From contig CAMAPF010001045.1 in the NCBI GenBank assembly GCA_945859915.1, forward strand, positions 1,674,001-1,738,000: DNA of 64,000 nt. The letters are read 5' to 3'. The notes beneath the pieces were generated by a model. It worked only from the letters and a program-made list of their open reading frames with translations, did no database searches and had not been told where the DNA came from. Below are positions 25,877-38,300 of the stretch, in pieces. Source of the stretch: Cuscuta epithymum (taxonomy: Eukaryota; Streptophyta; Magnoliopsida; Solanales; Convolvulaceae). How positions within the stretch are numbered: the stretch's first letter is position 1; each line of letters opens with the position of its first letter. A program made the translations under genes and the position numbers.

Positions 25877-26196
25877 ATTAAACCATTACCCCAACGCACG
25901 CACACCGGTACTACGAACCGAGAGGGCTCTCGGTAAGCCGTAACATTAGCAAAGGGATGGAAAACCACTATTACACTCAAAAGTTAACATAATCAGAGTG
26001 AGCGACAATGTATTGAGAAACAACAATGTTAGGCAACTCTAAATTGCATTACATACGTGCAAGGGCCAATCTGTAAGGCATTTTTTGTGCAACTTTGTCG
26101 AAGTAGTAAAGTAATTTTTGCTCTCCTTGTCATTAGTTACTGAACGATTAATACACTTCGTTTATGTGGGATGTTATGCCATGAGATGATGCCAAC

Positions 26197-27294
<1,098 letters not shown>

Positions 27295-27722
27295 ATGCCA
27301 ACACCAAATTATAGAGTCGAGGCTAATAGCAACCCTCTTAGTCATTTTCCCACCAGTTTTATTCAATCAATTCATTTTTTTCTACAATCTAATACCGTCA
27401 AATATATTCACTTAGTGATTTCTCTAGTACAATGTCGAGAAGCTAAATGATAGATTGCATTTAATCAACCACCACAAGCAAATGTTATTGTGAGGTGATT
27501 GCCTTCACAAGTTCACAACTTAGAATGTACTGGATCTGGTATATCCTCTAATAACTCATAAGTGCTCCCTTCGTGCGGGCGGACATCGATGATCGGCCAA
27601 TTGGAGTCACTCGCTAAATGCGGTTTAGTAATAATATATGTATAGGATGACACTTGCTAATTTACAATAGATGCAGACTGATGGGTCACCCAAGTGTTAT
27701 GGTTTAGTTGGGTTGTACCTTA

Positions 27723-27928
27723 GGATATTTTTACTTGGATGGTAATTTGTCCCAGATCAGACCAGACCAGACTTGGGTAGTTATAAAAATATAAAGAAAC
27801 CGGACCAGACCAGACCAGACTTGGGTAGTTATAAAAATATAAAGAAACCGGACCAGACCAGACCAGACTAGTTCAGACCAGCCCAGACCAGATCAGACCA
27901 GTAAATTACAGTCCAAGTAAAAACATTT
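27723..27928. mobile_element. PIF/Harbinger-like MITE, copy 4
   Basis: Ends GGATATTTTTACTTGGATGG and CCAAGTAAAAACATTT; TTA on both sides (27720-27722, 27929-27931). The core contains a direct duplication of a block with GGGTAGTTATAAAAATATAA and long CAGAC repeats. It lies about 0.8 kb upstream of the UGT gene. Confidence 0.8.
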
Positions 27929-28471
27929 TTAGTCTTCTTTTAATGACCTTTGCCTTGTATAATAAACAAACACATAAAATAGTCTCCGAGCTTTTAATAT
28001 ATCAGACTTGTTGAACTTGGCTTTAGATTTTTTTGGATGAAATGTAAATATATATTAACACCCAGAAAAACTATACATCACATATCTTAGATCTTCTAAA
28101 ACCTCCCCCACCTCCACATAAAGTGAGGGTGAGAGGAGGTTTTTATTTGATCTAATCTATGCCAAAATAACCAAGTATAATACTTGTCTCATCAAGAGGT
28201 TCAAAATAATACATCCGTGCAGCCACTAAATCAATAATCAAAAACTATGAAGGCGCTACAAGGTACACACTAATCCCATGTATAGTCTATGTCATGGCAT
28301 CCAAAAAAGCTTGACTCCACTTTAAAAATTTATCAAATCATGTGGGTAGATACTAAAAAGTATCTTGTAGACCACATGCTTGATTTTAGCCACAACATCA
28401 TCAAATCTTTTCACATTCCTTGGCTTTAGAGAATTCATTTTTGGAGTCTGAATTCCATCACTCTCTGTTTA
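27929..28471. other. Upstream region of the UGT gene
   Basis: A GC-richer hairpin (AAACCTCC ... GGAGGTTT) lies at about 28098-28144. Nothing else recognised. Confidence 0.4.
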
Positions 28472-28638
28472 GTCAAGGTTTGACCAAACGCCCCACTTAA
28501 AAGAAGCAAAAATCTTGAAACTTGTTACCCGAGGAGTGGGCATATAGTAAAAATTTAAAAGTTGGGTGGATCCAAACCAACTTCAATCAACTTTTTCTTC
28601 ATCATCATTCAATGTTCACACTTCCTTGATCTATATAA
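28472..28638 (+). promoter_or_regulatory. Putative UGT promoter: inverted W-box pair and TATA box
   Basis: GTCAA (28472-28476) and TTGACC (28480-28485) form an inverted pair of W-box cores, sites known to bind WRKY factors. A TATATAA lies at 28632-28638, 107 bp upstream of the ATG, a normal plant distance. Motif matches are short, so WRKY control is an inference. Confidence 0.45.
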
Positions 28639-28744
28639 TTGCTTGTTAGCTTGCTGGAAAGGGGCAGCCTTGGCATCTTGCTGTAAGTAGCAGCTAACAC
28701 AAACTATAAACACTCGAAATCCTTAGGAATCATAGTACGTAAAG

Positions 28745-30259
28745 ATGGAAGAAATGGTAGGAGAGATCGTGGTTGTGCCATTTTTCGGCCAAGGCCATCT
28801 CTTCCCCAGCATGGAGCTCTGCAGGAAATTCTCATCTTTCAATTACAAAGCTACTCTGATCATCCCCTCTCATCTCTCCTCTTCCGTACCCTCCGATCTC
28901 CGCGGCCATCCTTTTATACAAGTTGTTGAAATCCATGCCAGCTCCGATCCTGCTCCGCCGCCACCGCCGCCGGAGATGGGTCACCCACGAAACCAGTTTC
29001 GTCAGCACCATCAGCAGATGGGGGATGGGATCGAGAAGATCTTGTCAGAGAGGTATGACGGGTCTCCGGGAAAGACCAGACCCGATTGCGTAGTGGTCGA
29101 TACGATGATGAGTTGGAGCAGTGAGATCTTTGCGAAATTCGGTATACCCACCGTCTCTTTCTTCACTTCCGGCGCGTGCTCCGCCGCCATGGAGTTCGCT
29201 GCGTGGAAGAACAAGGCCGACGATATGAAACCGGGAGAGATCCGGATCCTCCCCGGGTTACCCGAAAGCATGGCCCTGAGTCACTCAGAGATGAAGAGGC
29301 GTCGCCGATACGGCCCTCGTGGACCGCCGCCTCATTCTCCTCCACACCACGGCGGAGGGATGAGACACGGGCCTCCCGGACCTGGACGAAAACCTATGTG
29401 GTTGGAGGAGACGGAGTCATCAATCGCGTTCCTTATCAACACCTGCGACGCTCTGGACCGTCCGTTCATCGATTACTTATCAGACCAGATTCAGAAACCG
29501 ATCTGGGGAGTCGGGCCGTCGCTGCCGGCGCAGTTCTGGGAATCGCGCCGCTCGATCCTCCGCGACCACGAGGTCCGGTCGTCGCACCATGAATCCAATT
29601 TCACGGAGGATGAGGTGGTGCAGTGGCTGAGCACGAAACCACGCCGGTCGGTGATCTACGTCTCGTTCGGAAGCGAAGTGGCCCCAACCATGGAGGAATC
29701 TGCTGAGCTAGCCAGTGCACTGGAAGAATCAACCCGGCCATTCATATGGGTCATCCAACCAGGCTCCGGCATACCCGGACCTCCGGTCGGGCTATTTGGT
29801 GAGAAGAAGAAGACAACCGATTCAAACGACGAAGGATACTTCCCGCATGGTTTACAAGAGAGGATTGGGAACAGGGGATTGATCATCAAAGGATGGGCGC
29901 CGCAATTGTTGATATTAAGCCATTCCTCCACCGGAGGATTCTTGTCGCACTGCGGATGGAACTCGGCGGTGGAGTCGATGGGGAGAGGGATCCCGATTCT
30001 GGGATGGCCGATTCGGGGCGACCAATTCTCCAATGCCAAATTGATCGCAGATCATTTGAAAGTCGGACATGTACTATCATCCGGTGAAACGGAGACGGTG
30101 AAGAGAGATGAAATTTCGAGCGGAATTGAGAAATTGATGAAGGATGAAGAGGTTGAGAAAGGAGCGTTGGCGTTGAAATCGATATTTGAGGCTGGTTTTC
30201 CTGAGAGCTCGACCGCATCTTTCAGCTCATTCATTAAGCTGTTATTGTCCAGCAAATAG
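28745..30259 (+). CDS. Family-1 UDP-glycosyltransferase with Pro/Gly/His-rich insert
   Basis: A single uninterrupted exon of 504 codons. It transfers a sugar from a UDP donor to a small acceptor, probably a phenolic or hormone, in the cytosol; the acceptor cannot be read from sequence. H18 in PFFGQGH is the expected catalytic base and D119 in CVVVDTMMSW its partner. The PSPG donor-binding box runs from W384 to Q427, exactly 44 residues: WAPQ, then HCGWNS, then GDQ. The final Gln favours UDP-glucose. There is no signal peptide or membrane anchor, as usual. Residues about 70-76 are polyproline. Residues 184-217 form an Arg, Pro, Gly and His-rich insert between the acceptor-side and linker segments. 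The gene is GC-rich compared with its surroundings. I cannot assign the UGT number with confidence. Confidence 0.95.
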   Translation: MEEMVGEIVVVPFFGQGHLFPSMELCRKFSSFNYKATLIIPSHLSSSVPSDLRGHPFIQVVEIHASSDPAPPPPPPEMGHPRNQFRQHHQQMGDGIEKILSERYDGSPGKTRPDCVVVDTMMSWSSEIFAKFGIPTVSFFTSGACSAAMEFAAWKNKADDMKPGEIRILPGLPESMALSHSEMKRRRRYGPRGPPPHSPPHHGGGMRHGPPGPGRKPMWLEETESSIAFLINTCDALDRPFIDYLSDQIQKPIWGVGPSLPAQFWESRRSILRDHEVRSSHHESNFTEDEVVQWLSTKPRRSVIYVSFGSEVAPTMEESAELASALEESTRPFIWVIQPGSGIPGPPVGLFGEKKKTTDSNDEGYFPHGLQERIGNRGLIIKGWAPQLLILSHSSTGGFLSHCGWNSAVESMGRGIPILGWPIRGDQFSNAKLIADHLKVGHVLSSGETETVKRDEISSGIEKLMKDEEVEKGALALKSIFEAGFPESSTASFSSFIKLLLSSK

Positions 30260-30517
30260 ATTGTCACTCACACAGTCACACGCTTAGGGAAAAATACAGA
30301 CCAGAACTCTTCTCCTAATCCTCAACAAAAATTTTATAGACAGCCCATATTGTATCCACCTCCCAATTGTCTGTAATTTTCTGTCCAACTGTTTGTGTAC
30401 ACAGGCAGTGTACACGTTGAGGTACAAATTGGGGTACATCAACGTAATTGGCAGGTAATTTCCTCTCAATTATCAGGCTTGTGTTCCTATTTATATAAGG
30501 ATAAAGCTTTATAATAA

Positions 30518-30670
30518 GGATGTTTCCTTTTGGGTTGTGTTCAATTATCAGGCTTGTTGGGTTGATCTGATTAAATCTTATATGATAAATGTCTGATCTA
30601 TATGTTATAATTACGGACATTTGGTATGATTGTCTGATTTGGGACCGAAATAATCCAAAAGAAAACTTTC
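30518..30670. mobile_element. PIF/Harbinger-like MITE, copy 5
   Basis: Ends GGATGTTTCCTTTTGGG and CCAAAAGAAAACTTTC with TAA on both sides (30515-30517, 30671-30673). The ends match copy 1 best. It lies 258 bp after the UGT stop. Confidence 0.7.
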
Positions 30671-31086
30671 TAACACGTAGTACTAGTTATCATTACGCGG
30701 GTTGTACGCGATAGGAGATGCTTAACGTGATTATGGCTATGTTTGTTTTCTAGCGGGTCCATGCCTACCCGCTGCAAAATGCAGCGGTTTGCCTTTAAAA
30801 AAAATCAGTGGTTTGGGTAACACGCTAATATCCAAACGCAGTCTATGTATTTAAGATATGTGTGTTGTGTTTGTTTTATGGCAAATTGCGTACATCAATT
30901 AAATAGATTTGTACTCCGACCATGTTACATTTGTAGGCTATTATCACAAACTCACAAAGACGTCAAACTATTTCAAACAAAGCAATCGTGCATGTATTAG
31001 GGGATATATGCTAGAAAATCATCATCTTCATACTTGTTTAACAGAGTTGCTTGGAGTACTCCAATTTGTACCCCAATGTGTACACC

Positions 31087-31320
31087 GTCTGTGTACACAG
31101 GCATTTGGACAGAAAGTTCTGCCCTCTTTCAAGCGAACTGCCTGTGTACACAAGCAATTCAGGGAAGTGGGTATAGATTAAGGTATAATTTGGGGTACCT
31201 ACCGTCTGTGTACACAGGCATTTGGACAGAAAGTTCTGCCCTCTTTCAAGCGAACTGCCTGTGTACACAAGCAATTCAGGGAAGTGGGTATAGATTAAGG
31301 TATAATTTGGGGGTACCTAT
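31087..31320. repeat. 117-bp tandem duplication with GTGTACAC palindromes
   Basis: Units 31087-31203 and 31204-31320 are almost identical. Each holds CTGTGTACACAGGC near the left and GCCTGTGTACACAAGC near the middle, an inverted pair. The right side reads GTATAATTTGGGG. A related single block lies at about 30375-30440, downstream of the UGT gene. Confidence 0.9.
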
Positions 31321-31525
31321 AGAATTTTTGTTTGTTCAAAGTGGTAGAGCAATTGGAATGGTAATGTCGTCCTAATTAAAAGCATTTAATTGTTGGACTT
31401 CTTATTGAATTATAACATGTAAAATGAAGTTTGATGCAGTAAAGAAGTTAATCCATAAACTGTAATAACTATAATCTGGATTCATACATGGCGTCTGTTA
31501 ATATATCACTGAAATTTTGATTAAA

Positions 31526-31890
31526 CATGATTATTCCGGACAGGAGCCCCGTCCGGCCTCCTCCTTTTGGGGGCCTTCCCGGTGATATTTTTTGCTCAAA
31601 TTTTTTGTGTAGCTTCCTCATCCAGTCTAGTTCATCCATACCAAATTTGAGCCAAAAATTCTATCGGGAAGGTTGCCAAATGTTTTTTGCAAGTTAACTG
31701 GTCCGGAATATGCAAAAATCATTTGACGACCTTCCCGATTGAATTTTTGGCTCAAAATTGATATGGACGAACTGGGCTGGATGAGGAACCTACACAAAAA
31801 ATTTGAGAACAAAAAACCACCGGGCAGACCTCCAAAAGGAGGAGGCCGGACGGCGCTCCGGTCAGGAAATTCCTGACCGGAAGATTACTC
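31526..31890. mobile_element. Mutator-like fold-back MITE, copy 1
   Basis: Long inverted arms surround a short centre at about 31680-31720. The 10-bp repeat TTTGATTAAA flanks it (31516-31525, 31891-31900). Arms share CATACCAAATTT ... CGGGAAGG with the copies at 39573 and 55923. Confidence 0.85.
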
Positions 31891-31900
31891 TTTGATTAAA

Positions 31901-32901
31901 AAACTAAAAATCATGTAACATGTACGCTAAAATAAAATCGCTGCAAGTGACAATTGTATATTAAGAATGACAAATGAATAAATTACATTGTCAATTACAA
32001 GTAACTAACGAGCTGAGATAATGTAGTTGCATATGTGAATAGACGATTGTCTAGTTACACATTTTAAACAACCAACTTAAAAAATAAAATGGGCTACAAA
32101 GTATCAACGGTTTTGATATATTTTCAAGTGCATTGCCTTCCTCTGTTTCCATGTCAAATTATTTCCAAACAGGCAAACACCTTTATGTTGGTCATCACAT
32201 TACAATATCAGCCCTCTACCGTGCCAAGTAACACACACTTGGTAGTACTCAAATATTGAACACGACGTCTTAAAAAAAAAATACATAAATGACTCTTAAT
32301 ATTAAAAGGTATGTAGTACTATACAATTGCATATTACCTTAATCTTTCTTTGTTTTCATTACTACAAAACATATCTATATACATATTGAGCACTTCATGA
32401 CCTTACATTCCAATCACAAGTACTAAATTACTACCAATCACAAGGGTATGTTGTGTATTTAAGAGTTATGGTACAAGTACATACATTCTTATGAAAAAAC
32501 TTACAAAAGAGATATGTGGCAGCATCATATTATTTAACACATCCACTTCATCTTTACATTAAACGTGATTACAATAACCACATCCCTTATTTGTATGTGT
32601 TTGTTGTAAGTTTTTTCTGTACTTGTAACATTTTCTTATATTTATTGGACATATTATGTGTGCTTGAAACAAAAAATGTTTAAATAAGTTGACAACATAA
32701 TTTTAGTGAAGGTATAGCACGTTTATGTATATCTAAAAGGAAAGTATGAATTTAGAAAATGTCACTTTAACTTACCTGATTAATTATCCTAACTATGAGA
32801 AGACTCTAATACCTAAATAGATTTGGTGTAGTTTATTCATAAACAAAACATCATATAGAAAAATGTCTTAGTCATTAAAATAATGAACCAGTAAAAGAAT
32901 A
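31901..32901. other. AT-rich spacer
   Basis: No gene or element recognised. Confidence 0.5.
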
Positions 32902-33143
32902 CTCCCTCCGTCCCAAAATGAGAGTTTTGTTTTTTTGGGCACAAAGATTAAAAAAGTGTGGTAGAAAGACTCAAAAAACCTTACTTTATTGTATTGTTCA
33001 ACATTTTGCTTTTACTGTTCATTAAAAAGGAGGAGTATAAATGATACTTCACTTTTAATTTTTTACCGAAAAAAGAAACAAGACTATCATTTTGGTACAC
33101 CCCAAAAAGGAAATAGATGATCATCATTTTGGAACGAAGGGAG
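32902..33143. mobile_element. Stowaway MITE
   Basis: TIRs CTCCCTCCGTCCCAAAATGA / TCATTTTGGAACGAAGGGAG flanked by TA. Confidence 0.85.
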
Positions 33144-33218
33144 TAATTGTTAACTTAAAATAATGAGAGCCAACAAAAATATAAACGAACCTGAGTGGTA
33201 AATAGAGAAATGATTATG

Positions 33219-33859
33219 GGGCCGTTTGGAGCACCCAAAATGGGCTTATAAGCCTGAAAATACTAAAAAAGTTACCAAACACTTGATCAATGGGCTGTTT
33301 GAGCTGCTTTTTATGATCAGCTGAAAAAGGAAGGATATGGTTACTTCTTCCGCTGCTTTTTATTATTGTACCGTGGCAAATTGAAAAGACTCTTTACCCT
33401 AGTGTATTGCTGCTTAGTTCCGAAGAGGTTGAAGGTTGATGATGCTCCAATAAATACTTCGTTCCTTTTTTTTCAATTCAAGTGAATGATTGCACGTGAA
33501 CTTTTTAATGCTCCAAATGCTTTTTTTAAAATTATATGAACGCCATTCAAAAAAATACAAAATGTACTCATATTATTTACAAAAAAAATTATAATAATGT
33601 TGCTCATATTCCAAAAAAAATGTGTAAAAATCCGAGGCAGAAATTATTAAAGCAATCTTATAATTACCTAATCAAGCAAAATTAATTTACTAGCAAAGTT
33701 TACATACACTCCATATATTTAACACAAAAAACTAATGCCCTTTACAGTAATTTTACACTCAATCAGCCATTTCGGCCAACACATCACCAAACACTCTCAC
33801 TTCAGCACATTCAGCCTATTCAACCTTATCAGCCGTTGCAGCCGTTACCAAACAGGCCC
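33219..33859. mobile_element. TIR element with GGGCC(T)GTTTGG ends
   Basis: Left end GGGCCGTTTGGAGCACCC and right end CCGTTACCAAACAGGCCC are inverted. The interior is non-coding and contains CAGC-rich motifs near the right end. No clear target duplication. Confidence 0.6.
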
Positions 33860-34499
33860 TATATGAACAAGAATCCTTAGGAGTCTGTTTCACAACGAAA
33901 TAGAGTGTGAGGCCACCATGGCCATAGTAGCTCACCATTCTAGATTAGCCGACCAAGATAAAGACTGTATGTCTGTATCCTCAAAAATTTTAAAAGTTGT
34001 GCAAGAAATCATTACAACTTCTTTAGCTTCTACCACAATTTGCCTCTGGAGCCTCATTCTTTTTGTCGACTAATCCTATGTGCGAACCACATTCCCTGAA
34101 TCGGCATAATTGGTTTTGATCTATGATGCTTTTTGTGATCACCATTGTTGATCAATATTATCAAGTAACTGATATTGATGGATTATAATAATGCAATGTT
34201 AATAATATACTCCGTATATCATGTTTGCGCTTCAATTTTGATGAAGCTAATATCTAGTAACGCATTTGTTAACTAATCACTCACAACAACTAAAAACTTT
34301 GAAGTATGGTACATGCATACTTCACAACTCAAACATAGAAAATTAATACTATAATGTAAAAGCTAATGAGATTATGTGTATGTTTAGTAGACATAAGTCT
34401 CTACATTCTACCTTATGTACAATTTAAAAGGTTTCTAAAAAATTCTAGTTTCATGTTGAGAATGACAATTTATTTGAGCTTTTGTAAAAATAATTTTTT

Positions 34500-35477
34500 G
34501 GGAAAATAATGATGACCCCCTTGAGGGTTAGGTGATAATTATTAAATCAACCTTATATTTTTAGAACTGAATTATTTACCCCTTAAGCTTTTACTAAAGT
34601 TAGAATATCCCCCTTTTGTTAAATTTAAGTTGCTTGGACCGTTAATTGTAAGTGGAATTCCCAAAAATGTCCTTATCTATTAAACTAAACTAAGGAGTGG
34701 TATAAAATAAGAGTACATCAACTGAAAGTTTCCAGGCTTACTCCAAAAGTATTCGAACAAAAAATTAATGTTATCCCAAGCATCATTGCAGCACACTTGA
34801 AAATTTAAAGGAAAATTCACTCGGTTGTGTATTTGAAGTAGGGGTGAGCAAAAATACCAAACCGGCATGGTGTCAAACCAGATCGATATGGTACCGGACC
34901 GAAAAACAACACTTGAAAGGGATCTCAATTTTTTTGTCACGAGCCTGACCGTAACGATTCTAAACAGTGTCATGACCGGTTAAAATTTGTACCACTATAG
35001 TTTATCTGAAATTTAATAATTATGTAATACGAAGTATGAAAATTGATAAATTATGCGAATTTTTATAGGATGGTTAAATTTTAACTTCCACTTAAACACT
35101 TGAATAAGTGACATTGTTTGATATTAGTATGATATGGTACCGTTCCGTTTGAAAATAGAACCGTACTGAACGGGTTTGGGTCTAAGATCGAACCGAATCG
35201 TTTCAATAGTCACGATATGGTACGAGTTCGGCAAAATACTAGACTGGACTGGACCGGACCCCCTACTTTGAAAAAAATACGTAGATGAGAGGATTTAACA
35301 AATAATCCCTAAACAAGGGTATTTTAGTCAAAGAAATAGGCATTTGATGAAAATGTTGATAGAAGGAGGAGATTACAACATTAATCGTAGCTGAGGGGGT
35401 AAATAGTTGACTTTTAAAAATATAAAGTTGAACTAATAATTATGATCAAACTAGAAGGGGGTAATCATAATTTTCCC
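34500..35477. mobile_element. Mutator-like TIR element hosting a nested insertion
   Basis: Ends GGGAAAATAATGATGACCCC and GGGGGTAATCATAATTTTCCC are inverted, with arms of about 100 bp. Nine-base flanks TAATTTTTT and TAATTTTGT match at eight positions, the size expected for Mutator insertions. Confidence 0.7.
34839..35265. mobile_element. hAT-type element nested in 34500-35477
   Basis: Ends TAGGGGTGAGCAAAA and GGACCGGACCCCCTA. Flanks ATTTGAAG and CTTTGAAA share the six bases TTTGAA, a worn 8-bp duplication. Confidence 0.65.
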
Positions 35478-35735
35478 TAATTTTGTTTAGATGTCATGGT
35501 AAGTAGCATCGAAAAAAGTCTGTAGCTATTAGCATTATTATCCCGTCTCAACAACTTGTTTACCAAACATGATTAAATCAAAGAGTCAACTTTTATCAAA
35601 CAACTACAACATTTTTATTTTAAGATTTTTTTCATTCATTAAAAGTTAGCAATTGCTATAAAATTAATTAAAATATCTTTTAAGCTAGTTGTATCATTAC
35701 CTTCTAATGGAAGACTCACTCTGGAACACATTTCC

Positions 35736-35779
35736 CATCCAGTGATAACTATATACTCCGTACTAGTTATCACTGGATG
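35736..35779. repeat. Perfect 16-bp stem hairpin
   Basis: CATCCAGTGATAACTA and its exact complement TAGTTATCACTGGATG are separated by a 12-base loop (TATACTCCGTAC). Confidence 0.9.
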
Positions 35780-36170
35780 TAAAGTGTCACCACGAATGAA
35801 CTCACACTTTACCAGTTTACCCAGACCATAAACTCTTTCATGACGGATTAATTACGGCAATCAACTAAATGTTAAATTGTTAATGCTTTGGAGAGCGGCA
35901 CCTGAACAGCTAATTAAGCTCTACACATTATTAAGGCTCAATTGTTTCATCTTTTATGGGCTGTCAGGCCATATTGGCTCATTTTTGGTAACTCTACACC
36001 CACCCTATTTATAGGGCATTCGTTAATAAAACTAAAGACATCATTCTCCCTAAAACAAATTTGTAGTTTTAGAGCATCATTGACATCATCAAATAACAGT
36101 TAGCGGATTGTGTTATTGAAGACAAATCAGTATTCTAACTATTCGATTGTAGCTATTATTAAGGGGAGAA

Positions 36171-36390
36171 AGTTCCCGAAATAGGACTAAAACATCTTGA
36201 AAATTTCAAAATAGGACATCGATATTTTTTATTCCCAAAATAGGAGTAATTAATGCCATGTTTGGAAAATACTGCCATGTTTGAAGTTTGGTACTGCCAA
36301 AACATGATAATAATTAGTCTTATTTTGGGATAAATACATGTTAGTCCTATTTTAGAATTTTTAAACTTTTTAGTCCTATTTGGGTAATAT
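36171..36390. mobile_element. Small inverted-repeat element
   Basis: AGTTCCCGAAATAGGACTAAA on the left is mirrored by TTTTAGTCCTATTTGGGTAA on the right. Non-coding. Confidence 0.6.
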
Positions 36391-36477
36391 TCTTATTAAA
36401 CAAGTCAGGAATAATTGATAACAGTAAAAATCACAATAATTTTTAGAGTACACGTCAAGCTACACACTTGCAGTTCG

Positions 36478-37577
36478 TATACCGTGGTATCACCCCACGG
36501 TGATCACCGTGCTCCCACATCTAAAACGACGTAGTTTTGTACAATTAAAAAAAATCGCGTAAACAGTACACGCGTGAACAGTAACTTTTTTTGTCCCAGT
36601 AGTATGAACGGTGTAACTCGCGTATAAAGATATGTAACTCACGTTATTGATCAATGTAACTCAAGTCCATTCGAAATGTAACTTATCAAATACATAGTAT
36701 AAGAAATAAAACATTGATTTCAATGTAAACAATGAAAAAGAGAGTTTAATTGCACGATTACTTTATGTAAACCGTGAATATGTTTGGGTTTTAATATTAT
36801 GAAGGATTTAAAAAATCATTTTTTTGTTTGAATACCAGGGGTTGTTTTTTTGGAAGTCGTGTTATTACAAATGTAACTCGCGCTTCAGAAGATGTAACTC
36901 GCTTCTAAAAAGATATAACTCTTACACATAAAATGTAACTCACGTATAAGTTTGATGTAACTTGCTGAAGAAAGTTGACATGTAATTCATTTTTATAGAT
37001 ATGTAACTTGAGATAAAAATAATTGTAAATTGTGTTATTTGAAATGTTAGTTTAGCAATAAGATATACTTGGTACAAAGTAAGCCCTACACCCTTTTCAT
37101 CTCTTCTAGCCGCTAAAGATATACGGAGTAGGCTACACCTACACCAATACACCAACTTTATCTTGCTGGATATTGAAGGTTATAAAATTGAAAGTCGTCA
37201 AATTGGGCAAATCAGCCAAATCCATGATGTTTATCAAATTGAAGGGTGATAAATGGGCCAAATCGACCTTTCACCAGTGGCCAACAACGCGAATCAGTCC
37301 GTCTTTGATATCTCTATCCCCGGCTGAAGTCCGTCCAGATGGGCAGCAACGCGACCAGACCTTTTCTTTAACAAGTCCGTCCAGAGCAGCAAGCTATGTC
37401 GTCTCTGCAGTGTGACTTCGTCGTTGAGGAGCTTCAATCCAGATGAGCGGCAACTCCCGACAGCTCCCTTATTCATCCCTTGCCGCTACTATGGAGTCTT
37501 TAGTTTTTTAATAAACAAAACTACGCCATTTTTGGGATCGGTACACCATGTGGATGGTGTGCCGGTCCCACAGTATA
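36478..37577. mobile_element. 1.1-kb long-TIR element with TGTAACTC repeats
   Basis: The ends (TATACCGTGGTATCACC... and the inverse of ...GTCCCACAGTATA) pair over roughly 60 bp, up to ACGTAGTTTTGT / ACAAAACTACG. The left half holds about ten copies of TGTAACTCGCG-like text at 36610-37020. No transposase. Long TIRs suggest a Mutator-type element; the target duplication is unclear. Confidence 0.6.
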
Positions 37578-37663
37578 ATTTGCGACCCACTTGTTATTTT
37601 TTGTGTGCATGGACAATTATATTTCATTTTTATAAAGGAAATTATTTGTGATCTTAAAAAATA

Positions 37664-37925
37664 CTCCCTTCGTATCACGTATATCTTCTCACTTCCAAAG
37701 TAGGTGAGATTAAGAATAGTGAAATGAGGTATGAATTATTGAATGTATGATGGGAAGATGATGAAATAATGTGATGGAATGCAGGATAAATCCAAAAAAA
37801 AGTAAGTGTAGTAGTGTATTATTTTTTAAATTATTAAGGGTATGATTGGAAGATTTAGAAATGAGAAGATATAAATGTTACGTCCAAAAAAGGAAAGTGG
37901 AAAGATATGAATGTTACGGAGGGAG
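37664..37925. mobile_element. Stowaway-like MITE
   Basis: Ends CTCCCTTCGTATCACGTATA and TTACGGAGGGAG, flanked by TA; the arms are diverged. Confidence 0.7.
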
Positions 37926-38091
37926 TACGGAGTAAGAAATGTCATTTTTCCAAAGTTAGATGACCGCATACATCTGAACTAGCCGACCAACTGTCAGCTT
38001 GTCTGGACCAACCGACCAACACTCTCTGCACAGCAGGAAAGGACACGCGCTGCTTAATTATCTCAGTCCATTTACGCAAAGGAGAAAGGTA

Positions 38092-38300
38092 CTCCCTCCG
38101 TCCCCCTAAGTTTGGGACAGAGGGGTGTGGTGTGGTTTTTAAGAAAAAGTGGAATTGTGTGGTTGGTATTGAATTGATAAAGTGTAAATAAAGTAAGAAT
38201 GAATTCTAACCACTTAAATGTTACCAAATATGGTATGGGACAAACTTAGTGGGACGGACGAAAAAAGTAAAACGGGACAAACTTAAGGGGAAGGAGGGAG
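38092..38300. mobile_element. Stowaway MITE upstream of TOL1
   Basis: TIRs CTCCCTCCGTCCCCCTAAGT / ACTTAAGGGGAAGGAGGGAG with TA on both sides. Confidence 0.85.

Larger units (their letters stand above)
25279..25941 (-). mobile_element. SINE interrupted by a hAT element
   Basis: A 13-bp duplication AACATTAGCAAAG flanks this stretch at 25266-25278 and 25942-25954. The left part shares GATGACACC, CATCCC and CCGACCGGACGGCA with the SINE at 4485-4700, in the same orientation. On the minus strand the right part has a B-box-like GGTTCGTAGTACC. Without the insertion the SINE would be about 127 bp. Confidence 0.75.

Noticed and set aside
31034..31375. 113-codon frame with two near-identical halves
   Set aside because: It is a translation of the 117-bp tandem duplication, which keeps frame because 117 is divisible by three.
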